A DNA stretch of 42,722 bases, from positions 1 to 42,722 of the forward strand of contig JAQBXL010000012.1 of NCBI GenBank assembly GCA_027624135.1. Direction: 5' to 3'. A program made the position numbers and the translations under genes. Below the pieces are notes generated by a model that saw only the letters and a program-made list of their open reading frames with translations, made no database searches and was not told the origin of the DNA. The DNA comes from Chloroflexota bacterium. GTDB lineage: Bacteria; Chloroflexota; Dehalococcoidia; Lucifugimonadales; UBA3495. This document shows, piece after piece, positions 33,763 through 42,657 of this stretch. Each line of letters starts with the position of its first letter. Position 1 is the stretch's first letter.

Positions 33763-36327
33763 TTATTCCGCGCTGTCCGCTTCCGACTCGTCGTTCGCGG
33801 TTGAGTCTGGATCATGGGGAGCCGACGACCCGTTCTTACCATTGCTTTCCCCGTCGTCACTAATTTGAGTGTCCGACTCTTGGAAGCAGGCGATGGAGGC
33901 TACGTAGTCATCCGCTTCGCGGTCACGCCAGACGATCACTCCCTGGGTATTCCGACCGGTAACCCGGACGTCTTCCAGGGTTATCCGCACCACCTGGGCC
34001 TTGGCCGATATGATGAGGATAAGCTGCCCCGGACCTTCGGATACAACCCTGGCGGCCGCCACGTTTCCGGCTTTATCGGAGGTTCGGAAGGTTCTAACCC
34101 CCTGACCGCCCCTGGAGTGGCTCGGATAGCTAGTCAACGGAGTGCTCTTGCCATAGCCACGTTCGCTGACGATCAAGAGATGGCTATTGGGGGTGACCGT
34201 GCTCATGGCGACCACTTCGTCGTTTTTCAGGAGCCGTACACCCCTGACGCCGCCTGCGGTGCGGGATCGTGGGGTTAGACCGGAGATGGGGAATTTTATC
34301 GCCTGTCCGCTCTTTGTCACCATGACTGCGTCCTTGGCCTCGCCCACTTGGGCGACAGAGACCAACTCATCGCCCTGCTCCAGGTCCATGACAATGAGTC
34401 CTGACGGCCGGATACGAGTGAGTTCGCCCGTTTTCAGGGCTTTGATCTCACCCTTCTTAGTGGCCAGCAGTAGTGGGTACTCGTCTCTGGGGTTCTCGAT
34501 GAGCAACATGGCCTGTATCTGCTCTCCCCGGTCGAGAGGCAACAGATTGGACAGCAGAACGCCTCTGCTGGTCCGCGAAGAGTCCCCGTGTATCTGATAG
34601 GCCTTCAGTGGGTATACCCGCCCCCGGTTCGTGAAGAAGAACAGGGTATCGTGGGTTTCAACCACCAGCAGGTCCATCACGGCGTCATCTTCTCTTGTTC
34701 GCATGCCGACCACGCCTTTTCCACCTCTATGTTGGGTGCGGAAAGTGTCGGAAGGCACGCGTTTCACGTAGCCCTTCTGACTCAGCGTGATGATGACGTC
34801 TTCATTGGGAATGAAAGATTCATCGGTCTGGTCGGCGAGTTCCGCGTCGTGGATCACCGTTCTTCTGGGATTGTTGAAGGATTTCTTCAACTCCTGAGTT
34901 TCAGTCTTGATCTGAGCCATGACCAAAGCGGGGCTGGCTAACAACTCCTCAAGCTCGGTAATCTTCGCCAGCAGGTCTTCGTGTTCCTTTTCCAGTCGCT
35001 CCCGTTCTAGGGCGGCCAGACGGCGGAGCTGCATGTCCAAGATCGCTTGCGCTTGAATCTCGCTTAGGTTCAATGTCGACATCAGGTTCGCCCGCGCTGC
35101 TTCCACGTCGGCCGAACCCCGGATGATTGCGATGACCTCGTCCATCCGGTCAAGTGCCAGCAGAAGCCCCTGGACCACATGGTCGCGGTCTTGCGCCTTT
35201 TGAAGCTGGAATTCGGAGCGGCGGCGAATCACCTGCTGCCTGTGCTCGATGAATAGAACCAGGCAACGCTTTAGTGGCAGTACCTGAGGCTGGCCGTCCA
35301 CCAGGGCGAGCATGATGGTGTTGAAAGATGACCGCAGGGCCGTGTGGCGGAACAGGTTATTCAGGACGATGTAGGTCTGGGCGTCGCGGCGGAGTTCGAT
35401 GACGATCCGCATCCCATGCCGGTCCGACTCGTCCCGGATGTCGGATATCCCATCAAGTTTCTTTTCTCTGGTGAGGGTGGCGATCTTTTCTACCAGGTTG
35501 GCTTTGTTGACCTGATAAGGAATCTCGGTGATTATTATCTGCTCCCGGTTTCCCCGGAGCTCTTCAACCTCGGTGGTGGCTTCCATGATGATGCGGCCGC
35601 GCCCGGTGGTGAATGTGTCGTAGATCCCTTGATGACCGAGGATGTTGGCGCCCGTCGGGAAATCAGGACCCTTGACCACTTGCATCAACTGTTCGGTGGT
35701 GGTGTCCGGGTCGTCGATCAACAAGATGATGGCGTCACACAGCTCTCCCAAGTTATGGGGAGGGATGTTGGTGGCCATGCCTACTGCGATACCCGTTGCA
35801 CCATTGACCAGCATATTAGGCATGCGTGCCGGCAAGACCGTGGGTTCGCCCAAGGAGTCGTCAAAGTTAGGGCTGAAATCGACAGTGTTTTGGTCGATAT
35901 CGGCCAATAGTTCGTCGGCGATGGGAGCGAGGCGGGCTTCGGTATACCTCATGGCTGCCGGCGGGTCGCCATCGACGCTGCCAAAGTTGCCCTGTCCCGT
36001 GATCAAGGGGTAACGCATGGAGAAGTCTTGGGCCATGCGAACCAGAGCGTCGTAGACTGAGCCTTCACCGTGAGGGTGAAACTTACCCAACACCTCCCCG
36101 GCGATCCGGGCGCTCTTTCTGAAGGCGGAGTTGGGGCGGATACCCATGTCGTGCATCGCGAACAAGATTCGGCGTTGGACCGGTTTCAGACCGTCGCGCA
36201 CATCGGGCAGTGCCCTGGCCACGATCACGCTCATCGCATATGTAAGGTACGATGTGCGCATCTCGTCTTCAATGCGAATCGGGCGATCCCCTGGGCTGTG
36301 TGGCTGTTCTGGTGTAGTCGTTACCAT
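33763..36327 (-). CDS. gyrA: DNA gyrase subunit A
   Basis: An 854-residue type IIA topoisomerase A subunit that cuts and reseals DNA during negative supercoiling, with GyrB. The active Tyr128 is in AAMRYTEAR. The winged-helix and tower regions are intact. The C-terminal beta-pinwheel carries the GyrA-box variant QHRGGKG, which favours gyrase over topoisomerase IV. The tail is acidic. In the quinolone-resistance region the sequence is [10 protein letters not shown] (84-93), so Gly89 stands at E. coli position Ser83 while the Asp87 equivalent (Asp93) is kept. AAGGAG is about 9 bases before the ATG. gyrB is not in the window. Confidence 0.97.
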   Translation of the reverse strand: MVTTTPEQPHSPGDRPIRIEDEMRTSYLTYAMSVIVARALPDVRDGLKPVQRRILFAMHDMGIRPNSAFRKSARIAGEVLGKFHPHGEGSVYDALVRMAQDFSMRYPLITGQGNFGSVDGDPPAAMRYTEARLAPIADELLADIDQNTVDFSPNFDDSLGEPTVLPARMPNMLVNGATGIAVGMATNIPPHNLGELCDAIILLIDDPDTTTEQLMQVVKGPDFPTGANILGHQGIYDTFTTGRGRIIMEATTEVEELRGNREQIIITEIPYQVNKANLVEKIATLTREKKLDGISDIRDESDRHGMRIVIELRRDAQTYIVLNNLFRHTALRSSFNTIMLALVDGQPQVLPLKRCLVLFIEHRQQVIRRRSEFQLQKAQDRDHVVQGLLLALDRMDEVIAIIRGSADVEAARANLMSTLNLSEIQAQAILDMQLRRLAALERERLEKEHEDLLAKITELEELLASPALVMAQIKTETQELKKSFNNPRRTVIHDAELADQTDESFIPNEDVIITLSQKGYVKRVPSDTFRTQHRGGKGVVGMRTREDDAVMDLLVVETHDTLFFFTNRGRVYPLKAYQIHGDSSRTSRGVLLSNLLPLDRGEQIQAMLLIENPRDEYPLLLATKKGEIKALKTGELTRIRPSGLIVMDLEQGDELVSVAQVGEAKDAVMVTKSGQAIKFPISGLTPRSRTAGGVRGVRLLKNDEVVAMSTVTPNSHLLIVSERGYGKSTPLTSYPSHSRGGQGVRTFRTSDKAGNVAAARVVSEGPGQLILIISAKAQVVRITLEDVRVTGRNTQGVIVWRDREADDYVASIACFQESDTQISDDGESNGKNGSSAPHDPDSTANDESEADSAE

Positions 36328-36482
36328 CGATCAATGCTCCTTGCGATGCCGTTCTGGATATGGGTCATTTTCACCATATGGAATGGGTAACCGGGTAGCC
36401 GCTACGCTGGTGTGTCTGGGTCTTGTATCGAGAAGACCGCGCGAGGATACGAGAGACTTGGGGAAGGCCGGTTGGTCTGGGG

Positions 36483-37193
36483 CTAGGCGGCGAAGGCGGC
36501 CAGATAGGTTTCAGCTCGTTCATGCAATCCAAGGAACAGGTTGCCGAACAGCTTTGGAACCTCATCTTGCCGCTCGGGGTGGCACTGCAACCCAATCACC
36601 CAACTATGTTCCGGACTCTCCAGTCCTTCTATCAACCCATCCTCCACCTCGTAAGCTGTGGTCATCAGGCGCGGCGCACGCTGCGCTTCCTTCAGTCCCT
36701 GATGGTGCAGGCTGTTCACCTTGAAGAAGCCTGCCATTCCGATCACCGCCGCGGCCTTTGCGCCCGGCGTGATGAATATCTGATGGTATGCGGACTCCCA
36801 CTCGCCATCAATCTTTTCAGATTTGTGGTGCGGGAGGTCCTGAATCAGCTTGCCACCGAAAGCAACGTTCAATAGCTGCATGCCCCTGCAGATTGCCAAA
36901 ACGGGCATGTCCCGGTCCAAAACGTATTCCAGAATGCGAAGTTCCAGGTCGTCCAAGGGCCGGCGTAGTTCCAGTCCGGCATTGGAGTCGGGTTCTTCTC
37001 CGTAAAGCGCCGGATCGATGTCGGGGCCTCCGGAAAGGAGCAGACCGCCGACTCCGTTCATCATCTCTTCCGTGGCCACACCGCCGTGCTCGTCAGGCGT
37101 CAACAGCCGTATTTCCGCGCCTGCTGATTCCATCGCTGATACGTACCGGCGTGCATTCTTGGAGCTGGAAGATGTGATAGCTATAATGGCCAT
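36483..37193 (-). CDS. Class I glutamine amidotransferase-type hydrolase (peptidase C26, PuuD-like)
   Basis: A 236-residue gamma-glutamyl hydrolase-fold protein. The triad is complete: Cys102 in LAICRGMQLLN, His205 and Glu207 in LQCHPER. LLLSGGPDIDPALYG (51-65) and NSLHHQGL (160-167) are typical of gamma-glutamyl-GABA hydrolases (PuuD). PuuD releases GABA from gamma-glutamyl-GABA in putrescine breakdown, but no other puu gene is here, so the substrate may differ. It lies 155 bases upstream of gyrA on the same strand, with no terminator seen between them. Confidence 0.9.
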   Translation of the reverse strand: MAIIAITSSSSKNARRYVSAMESAGAEIRLLTPDEHGGVATEEMMNGVGGLLLSGGPDIDPALYGEEPDSNAGLELRRPLDDLELRILEYVLDRDMPVLAICRGMQLLNVAFGGKLIQDLPHHKSEKIDGEWESAYHQIFITPGAKAAAVIGMAGFFKVNSLHHQGLKEAQRAPRLMTTAYEVEDGLIEGLESPEHSWVIGLQCHPERQDEVPKLFGNLFLGLHERAETYLAAFAA

Positions 37194-37305
37194 ACGACAT
37201 AATATTGTAACGGAATAGTGCCTGTAGTAACAGCGTTTCGGAGTCGGGAATTGACTGATTTTTGAGCCTGTCCGTGCCTGAGATCGTTTGCTCCTACGCC
37301 TCCTA

Positions 37306-37339
37306 TTTTGATAAACTACACACTAGTTTTGATAAACTA
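37306..37339 (+). promoter_or_regulatory. Direct-repeat operator/promoter of xdhC-mocA
   Basis: TTTTGATAAACTA occurs twice (37306-37318 and 37327-37339), exactly 21 bp apart, two helical turns. The second copy is also a palindrome TAGTTT-TGAT-AAACTA. TTGATA in the first copy and GATAAA in the second are 17 bp apart and could serve as -35 and -10. It lies about 110 bp before the xdhC ATG. Confidence 0.5.
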
Positions 37340-37446
37340 AACATCAGGGAATCAACTAAGGGACCGAACGCGATTGCGAGTCTTCGGGCGACCACATTGA
37401 GTGCCACGAGGGAAGGCCCCGAGTTTTTGGATAGCAAAAGGATCAG

Positions 37447-38586
37447 ATGAGAGAAGTTATACAAGGAGCGGTTGACGACTTAACTGACGGTCAACCGTGT
37501 GTTCTGGCAACTGTAGTCCGCACCAAGGGATCCACCCCTCAGAAGGCCGGCGCGATGTTGCTTGTCCGCCAAGATGGCAGCGGTCTGGGCACACTGGGCG
37601 GAGGCTGCGTGGAGGGCGACATCTGGTTCGCCGCCAAAGAGATACTAAGGCAGAACGGCGGCCCTGAGTTCAAAGACTACTATCTGAATGAAGATATCGC
37701 CGCCCGCGACGGTCTGGTCTGTGGCGGCACCATGTACTTCTACCTTGAGCCTCTGCGGAAGACCGAGGAATTCTTGTCCATCGGCAACGAGATCGTTGAC
37801 GCCTATGACGGCGGCCAACCGGTCGGCCTGGCCACGGTGGTGAACGCCAAAGACGGCGGTCCCCCGTTGGGCGCCAAGTTGTTGCTGCGGGTGGACGGAT
37901 CCGTAAACGGAACCCTGGGCAACAAAGAGCTGGACTCCCAGGCCATCGAGATTGCACAAACGGTCGCCGAAGTCGGCAGCAGCGAGTCCTTCACCACCGC
38001 CGATGGCACGGAGGTGTTTGTCGAGGGATTCACCACGCCTCCGACCTTGGTCATGGTGGGCGGCGGACACGTGGGCAAGGCGACTGCGGACCTGGCACAT
38101 TCCCTGGGTTACAGGGTGCAGTTGGTCGATGACCGTCCTGAATTTTCCAACGAAGAACGATTCCCCTACGCCGACAAAACGGTTGTTGAAACCTACGACA
38201 AATGGACCGATCATCTGGATCTAAATGTGAATACTTTCGTGGTGGTGGCGACCCGAGGCCACCGCTATGACGACATGGCATTGGAATCAGCCCTAAGGAC
38301 CCGGGCCCGATACATCGGCCTGTTGGGAAGCCGCCGCAAGACCATCATGATCTACCGGCGCTTGATCGAACAGGGAGTGTCATTGGAGCGCATCAAAGAG
38401 GTGCACGCCCCCGTTGGCCTGAACATCGGCGCTCTGGAACCCGGAGAGTTGGCCGTTAGCATCATGTCGGAGATCATCATGGTCCGGCGCGGCGGCGATG
38501 GCGGCCAGATGCAGATGGGCGAATGGTACGTTGACCGGGCCGCGAATATCGCCGAACGGGCGCACGAAAGTTCGGTAGAAGTCTAG
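37447..38586 (+). CDS. xdhC: XdhC/CoxI family molybdenum-enzyme maturation protein
   Basis: A 379-residue protein with both XdhC halves. The N-terminal XdhC/CoxI domain has TKGSTPQKAGA and GTLGGGCVEGD (48-58), with the conserved Cys54. The C-terminal Rossmann domain has VGGGHVG (204-210) and LLGSRRK. XdhC binds molybdenum cofactor and helps its sulfuration and insertion into xanthine dehydrogenase and CO-dehydrogenase-type hydroxylases. Next to it, after 11 bases, is a MocA-type gene, a familiar pairing. No molybdenum hydroxylase structural gene lies in the window, so the client enzyme is encoded elsewhere. Confidence 0.92.
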   Translation: MREVIQGAVDDLTDGQPCVLATVVRTKGSTPQKAGAMLLVRQDGSGLGTLGGGCVEGDIWFAAKEILRQNGGPEFKDYYLNEDIAARDGLVCGGTMYFYLEPLRKTEEFLSIGNEIVDAYDGGQPVGLATVVNAKDGGPPLGAKLLLRVDGSVNGTLGNKELDSQAIEIAQTVAEVGSSESFTTADGTEVFVEGFTTPPTLVMVGGGHVGKATADLAHSLGYRVQLVDDRPEFSNEERFPYADKTVVETYDKWTDHLDLNVNTFVVVATRGHRYDDMALESALRTRARYIGLLGSRRKTIMIYRRLIEQGVSLERIKEVHAPVGLNIGALEPGELAVSIMSEIIMVRRGGDGGQMQMGEWYVDRAANIAERAHESSVEV

Positions 38587-38597
38587 GCCCCGCTCCA

Positions 38598-39197
38598 ATG
38601 CCCCAAGTCTGGGCGATACTTCTTGCCGCTGGCGAGTCCAGCCGCATGGGTCGTCTGAAGGCCTTGCTCCCGTGGCGCAACACCACCCTTCTTGAATATC
38701 AGCTTCATTCCCTATTGGAAGCGGGAGTTCACGGGATCATAGTGGTACTGGGCCACGATGCGGATAGCCTCAAACCAATGGTCGAATCTGTCGATGGCGC
38801 GTCGTGGGCGTACAACCCGGATTATCTCCAGGGCAAGACCACTTCCCTTAAGACCGGCGTTGCGGCGCTTGCCGGTCAGCAGGTTTCAGATGTGCTCCTG
38901 CTTAGCGTAGACCAGCCCCGGAACCCGGATTCTGTGCGAACGTTACTGGAGCGCCACCTGTCGTCCTCAAACCGAATCACCATCCCGACCCACGGCGGCA
39001 AGGGAGGCCATCCAATCTTGATCGCGGCCGAACTATTGCCGAAGTTGGCGGAGATCGAAGAAGAATCTCAGGGTCTGAAAGCGGTGGTTCGCCAGCACGC
39101 GGAAAACACGGAGAGGTTTGAGATGGACGATCCTTCTCTACTCTGGGATCTGAACACACCAGAGCAGTATCAGAAAGCCCTGGATTCTGCCATCTAG
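38598..39197 (+). CDS. mocA: Molybdenum cofactor nucleotidyltransferase (MocA-like)
   Basis: A 199-residue MobA-like NTP transferase. AAGESSRMGRLKALLPW (10-26) is the nucleotide-binding loop, LLLSVDQPRNP holds the metal-binding Asp, and HGGKGGHPI the later substrate loop. The form without MobA guanylyl-specific features fits MocA, which makes molybdopterin cytosine dinucleotide for hydroxylases of the xanthine/CO dehydrogenase type. It is co-transcribed with xdhC (11 bases apart). Ends at a bidirectional terminator facing an MFS gene. Confidence 0.88.
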   Translation: MPQVWAILLAAGESSRMGRLKALLPWRNTTLLEYQLHSLLEAGVHGIIVVLGHDADSLKPMVESVDGASWAYNPDYLQGKTTSLKTGVAALAGQQVSDVLLLSVDQPRNPDSVRTLLERHLSSSNRITIPTHGGKGGHPILIAAELLPKLAEIEEESQGLKAVVRQHAENTERFEMDDPSLLWDLNTPEQYQKALDSAI

Positions 39198-39264
39198 TTT
39201 CCGTCGTTCATTGGATCGACGGTGGCCCCGCTCGGTTCTTCAAGCAGCCCCCGAATACCGTGAC

Positions 39265-39295
39265 AAAAGCCCCGGCCGATACAGCCAGGGCTTTT
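39265..39295. terminator. Bidirectional terminator between mocA and MFS genes
   Basis: AAAAGCCC (39265-39272) pairs with GGGCTTTT (39288-39295), with an inner GGC/GCC step. The symmetric A and T tracts serve both convergent genes. Confidence 0.8.
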
Positions 39296-39331
39296 CAGGT
39301 TCAAGCCGCAATAGAGCCATTACCTTCTAGT

Positions 39332-40585
39332 TCAGGCTAGTTGCTGCTCTCGTCGTATTGTGGTGGCTGGCATCGCCATTGCGCATAAGAACCCTAAGAA
39401 GAACAACCCGGCTGCGAAGAAGAACGCTGAATGCCAACCGACATACTCAACCAGGACTCCAGCGAGGATTGACGACATGGCGCCGAAGAAGGCGTTGCTG
39501 CCCCACATGAGTCCGATGAACGTGCCTTCAAGTCCCTTGCCCTCGGCCACATCGATCGCCGCCGCCTGGGTCAGGGAGTTGACAGAAAATAGGAACAGCC
39601 CGAACAGCAGCACAGAAACCGTCATACCAGGCCCGTCTCCCCCAAGGGCCATCGTTACTGGGAAGATGACAGCGCTGGCCATGATCAACACGATTATTGG
39701 CTTTCTTCCGATGCGGTCCGATAATGCTCCGAACAACGGCCCGGCGAATATACCCGGAGCGGCCAGCAAGGCTACGTGGAACCCGACCCAAAAATTACTG
39801 AGGCTTAGTTGGTCCGATAAGTACAGGGGAATCACCCAGAGCAAGGACCGGTCGCCCATGCCACGTACTGCGGAGACTGTGAAAATCCACCACATGCCGG
39901 TGCCACGGAAGGACTCCCGCATGCCATGCATCTGAGTCCTGAACTTTGCCTTGTAGTCGACGCCTTCGACCTTTGGACCGCCCACGTTGCGCAGCACGAA
40001 GAAAATCAGTATGGCCAATAAGAGGAGCACCGGTGTGCCGCCACCCATGATCCAACGCCAGCCGACGATACTCAGCAAGCCCCCTACTATCAATGGCCCC
40101 AGCCAGTCACCGATGTTACCGGTGGAGCGGTGCATCGAAATGAATAACCCTCGTTGTTTGGGGAACCTCTGGGCAAGCAGTCCTAAAGCGGGTGGGTGCC
40201 ACAGGGCGGTGCCTGCCGAAGCCAGGGCCAGGGACGCCAAGATCAGCCCGAAAGTCGGAGCGATTGAGACCAGGAAATAGCCAACAGCAATCAAGGACAT
40301 GCTGAACGCGAGGATGTGGGCTCTCCGGTGCTGGAACAGATCCACGAAGAACCCGCCAGTCATGCTGGTTGCGCCGCCGGAGAGCTGCCGCACCGCGTCC
40401 AAAAGACCCGCCTGGATCGGGGCCAGGCCCAGGGCGATGTAGCTCTGAGGAATGAGCACCAAAAAGGCGCGGCCGTACATGTGCTCTAGCGCATGGGCGC
40501 CAATCACACTGGTGGCCATCACCGAGTCTTTGGTCCGGTTATATTCGGGGTTGGCGATTGCCTGAGGGTCTACAGCTTCGGCCAA
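39332..40585 (-). CDS. MFS transporter, fosmidomycin-resistance-like
   Basis: A 417-residue inner-membrane MFS protein with about 12 helices. The block LWHPPALGLLAQRFPKQRG and SMHRSTGNIGDWLGPLIVGG resembles the Fsr (fosmidomycin resistance) branch (FHP...GGNLGFALGP). Motif A in the second half is LFGALSDRIGRKP. The branch contains drug and small-molecule efflux pumps, but the cargo here is unknown. The first 25 residues are cytosolic. It is preceded by a predicted promoter (minus strand, TATACT near 40683-40688) and transcribed in the same direction as the asparaginase gene. Confidence 0.88.
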   Translation of the reverse strand: MAEAVDPQAIANPEYNRTKDSVMATSVIGAHALEHMYGRAFLVLIPQSYIALGLAPIQAGLLDAVRQLSGGATSMTGGFFVDLFQHRRAHILAFSMSLIAVGYFLVSIAPTFGLILASLALASAGTALWHPPALGLLAQRFPKQRGLFISMHRSTGNIGDWLGPLIVGGLLSIVGWRWIMGGGTPVLLLLAILIFFVLRNVGGPKVEGVDYKAKFRTQMHGMRESFRGTGMWWIFTVSAVRGMGDRSLLWVIPLYLSDQLSLSNFWVGFHVALLAAPGIFAGPLFGALSDRIGRKPIIVLIMASAVIFPVTMALGGDGPGMTVSVLLFGLFLFSVNSLTQAAAIDVAEGKGLEGTFIGLMWGSNAFFGAMSSILAGVLVEYVGWHSAFFFAAGLFFLGFLCAMAMPATTIRREQQLA

Positions 40586-40682
40586 TGGTTCTCATCCCCC
40601 CAAACTATGCGGTTTATTCGACGCGTTCGGTTTCCACTTGGACCATAGAACAGGCGTGATTATGACGAAACACGCGGTGGGC

Positions 40683-40710
40683 AGTATACACCTGAGGTCA
40701 TTCCGTTAAA
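40683..40710 (-). promoter_or_regulatory. Possible promoter of the Fsr-like MFS gene
   Basis: Minus-strand TTTAAC (complement of 40705-40710), a 16-bp spacer and TATACT (complement of 40683-40688), about 98 bp before the start codon. Confidence 0.35.
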
Positions 40711-40766
40711 AGCAGCACAGAATCCCGGGGTTATCCGACTATCGTTCTCAGGAATTGGAAAGGCGC

Positions 40767-41774
40767 TTAGTAATCGTAGAAAAGCTGCTGTAATTCCTGA
40801 CGGTCCTTGGTGACGGTCAACCCAAGCATCAACAGTATCCTGGCTTTCTGGGGCGGCAGATTGTCTGAGACGAGGAAGCCTTGTTGTTCTTTCTTCGGAG
40901 TCATGACCACCCTGCCCGCAGTGGACCGAGTCGACAACACGACCGGGACTCCGTCATCGACCAATTTTACTGCGGCGTCGATCACCGTCGGAGGGAAGGT
41001 TCCGCCGCCAAACCCGGCTAGCACCAATCCGTCAGAACCGTTGTTCCGCACCGCGTCCACCAATAAACCGTCCGCTCCTGCGTACGCGTAGACAATATCA
41101 ACTCGGGGTAAGCTGGTCACGTCGTCGACCAAGAACGGGGTATCAACGGTATGGCGGCGGATCGGCGCCCGGTAGAACACCACCTTCCCATCGGAATCTG
41201 AGTAGCCAAGGAACCCCAATTCATTGGGCCGAAAGGTCTCCACCCGGAAGGTGCTGGCCTTGATCACGTCCCGGCCGGATTGAATCTCGTTGTTTAGGAC
41301 CGTCAGCACTCCCAAGCCGGCGGCATCTGGGCACGCGGCGGTCCGAACGGCGTCCAGCAGATTCAAGTCAGCGTCGGTGCTTAGAGCCGTCGGCGGACGC
41401 ATAGCCCCCGTGATAACGACCGGCTTGGAGGACTTCACGGTGAGATGAAGGAAGTAGGAGGTCTCTTCCAGAGTGGCGGTGCCGTGGGTGACGACGACGC
41501 CTGCCACGTCTGCTTCCTCGCGGAATATTTCGTTGATTCGGCGAGTTAGACCAAGCCACTCCGCCGCGCCGATCGCAGTGCTTCCCACGCTGACCAGGTC
41601 TTCGGACCGGACTTCGGCGATGTCGCGAATCTCAGGCACCCGGTCCAGTGACTGCTGGATGGTGATGTGGTCGCCAATCTCGGGATACAGGATGAAGTCC
41701 AGGCGGTTGGGTCCGACTCCAGCGATGCTCCCCCCGGTGCCGATCACTCTGACGGTGGGTCTCTGGTTTGTCAT
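40767..41774 (-). CDS. Type I/II asparaginase-family amidohydrolase
   Basis: A 335-residue asparaginase-fold protein. The first catalytic Thr13 is in GTGGSIAG. The second is Thr99, and the conserved Lys172 is in DVIKAST. The family motif HGTDTxEET reads HGTATLEET (97-105): the Asp that normally holds the substrate alpha-amino group is Ala100. Other blocks (GAMRPPTALSTDADLNLLDAV, LNNEIQSGRDV, GFGGGTFP) are normal. There is no signal peptide, so it is cytosolic. Loss of the Asp suggests a substrate other than free L-asparagine, for example an amide or N-acyl compound. It is divergent from the phosphoesterase gene. Confidence 0.88.
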   Translation of the reverse strand: MTNQRPTVRVIGTGGSIAGVGPNRLDFILYPEIGDHITIQQSLDRVPEIRDIAEVRSEDLVSVGSTAIGAAEWLGLTRRINEIFREEADVAGVVVTHGTATLEETSYFLHLTVKSSKPVVITGAMRPPTALSTDADLNLLDAVRTAACPDAAGLGVLTVLNNEIQSGRDVIKASTFRVETFRPNELGFLGYSDSDGKVVFYRAPIRRHTVDTPFLVDDVTSLPRVDIVYAYAGADGLLVDAVRNNGSDGLVLAGFGGGTFPPTVIDAAVKLVDDGVPVVLSTRSTAGRVVMTPKKEQQGFLVSDNLPPQKARILLMLGLTVTKDRQELQQLFYDY

Positions 41775-41846
41775 ACGGTTTACTCTCTACGGAAATTTGA
41801 GGTAGGCGGTAAATCTTGGATTCGACAGTATCCACCGTCAACCGGT

Positions 41847-41852
41847 TATAAT
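41847..41852 (+). promoter_or_regulatory. Possible -10 for the metallophosphoesterase gene
   Basis: A perfect TATAAT in the 139-base divergent interval. TTCGAC lies 20 bp upstream, a poor -35 distance. A start near 41859 would leave a leader of about 55 nt that contains the hairpin at 41887-41903. Confidence 0.35.
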
Positions 41853-41886
41853 CACCGGGACATACTAACGGATTTTGAATCCAGAG

Positions 41887-41903
41887 TCCCGATGCCATCG
41901 GGA
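41887..41903 (+). promoter_or_regulatory. Hairpin over the ribosome-binding site of the metallophosphoesterase gene
   Basis: TCCCGAT-GCC-ATCGGGA is a perfect 7-bp hairpin. Its 3' arm contains the GGGA that precedes ATG 41914 by 10 bases, so folding could limit translation from that start. Confidence 0.35.
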
Positions 41904-41913
41904 TGTTCCAGGG

Positions 41914-42657
41914 ATGCTGACTATCATGCGGGCACTGATATTGTCCGACATTCACGCCAACCTGGAGGCCTTGGAGGCCGTTTTCACCGACGCCCAATTC
42001 TGGGGTGGGTTCGACGCTATCGGGTGTCTGGGAGACACTGTCGGTTACGGCCCTGATCCAGCCGCCTGCATCGAACGGCTTAGGGAATTCGAGTTGGTGG
42101 CGGTGGCTGGGAACCATGACGCTGCCGCTGTCGGATCGATCGACGCATCGGATTTTAATGACTACGCCAAGGCGGCAATGCACTGGACGGCCGGGCAGCT
42201 TGACGATGGCCACCGTGATTTTCTAAGTTCGTTGCCGATGGTTTCTGTTCAAGAGCCGTTCACACTGGTGCACGGAAGTCTTCGCGACCCAATCGTAGAG
42301 TACCTATTGGACCGCGATTCTGCGATGGGCACGTTGGCTCTGTTGGAAACGAAGTATTGCCTTGTAGGTCATTCCCACATCTCGTTCGTCTGCAATGAGA
42401 TTCAGGGAGAACCGGGGTTCAATGAGTTTCCTGAGATTGAACCCTTTCTGCTTGGTGATGACCGGTTGATAATCAATCCGGGGAGCGTCGGCCAGCCCAG
42501 GGACCGCGACCCCCGTTCCAGCTACGCGATCTACGACTCATCGGTCTCGACAATAGAGCGTTACCGGGTTGCTTACGACATCGCCAAGACCCAACAGAAG
42601 ATGAAGACAGAGGGCCTCCCTCTCCATCTGATCGACCGGCTAAATCACGGATTATAG
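41914..42657 (+). CDS. Calcineurin-like metallophosphoesterase (YfcE/MJ0936-like)
   Basis: A cytosolic metallophosphoesterase of about 247 residues with the five metal motifs: SDIHAN (Asp12, His14), GDTVGYGPDP (Asp41), GNHD (67-68), LVHGS and VGHSH. The SDIHANLEALEAV opener and GDTVGYGP form are typical of small phosphodiesterases that act on nucleotides or general phosphoesters. Two starts are close: ATG 41914 (GGGA 10 bases before) and ATG 41926 (MRALILSD). The last 62 bases of the window after its stop hold no recognisable gene. Confidence 0.88.
   Translation: MLTIMRALILSDIHANLEALEAVFTDAQFWGGFDAIGCLGDTVGYGPDPAACIERLREFELVAVAGNHDAAAVGSIDASDFNDYAKAAMHWTAGQLDDGHRDFLSSLPMVSVQEPFTLVHGSLRDPIVEYLLDRDSAMGTLALLETKYCLVGHSHISFVCNEIQGEPGFNEFPEIEPFLLGDDRLIINPGSVGQPRDRDPRSSYAIYDSSVSTIERYRVAYDIAKTQQKMKTEGLPLHLIDRLNHGL

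Noticed and set aside
37262-37450. A 62-codon plus-strand frame upstream of xdhC
   Set aside because: Its repeated Phe-Asp-Lys-Leu comes from the 13-bp direct repeats; no ribosome site, and it overlaps the xdhC start.
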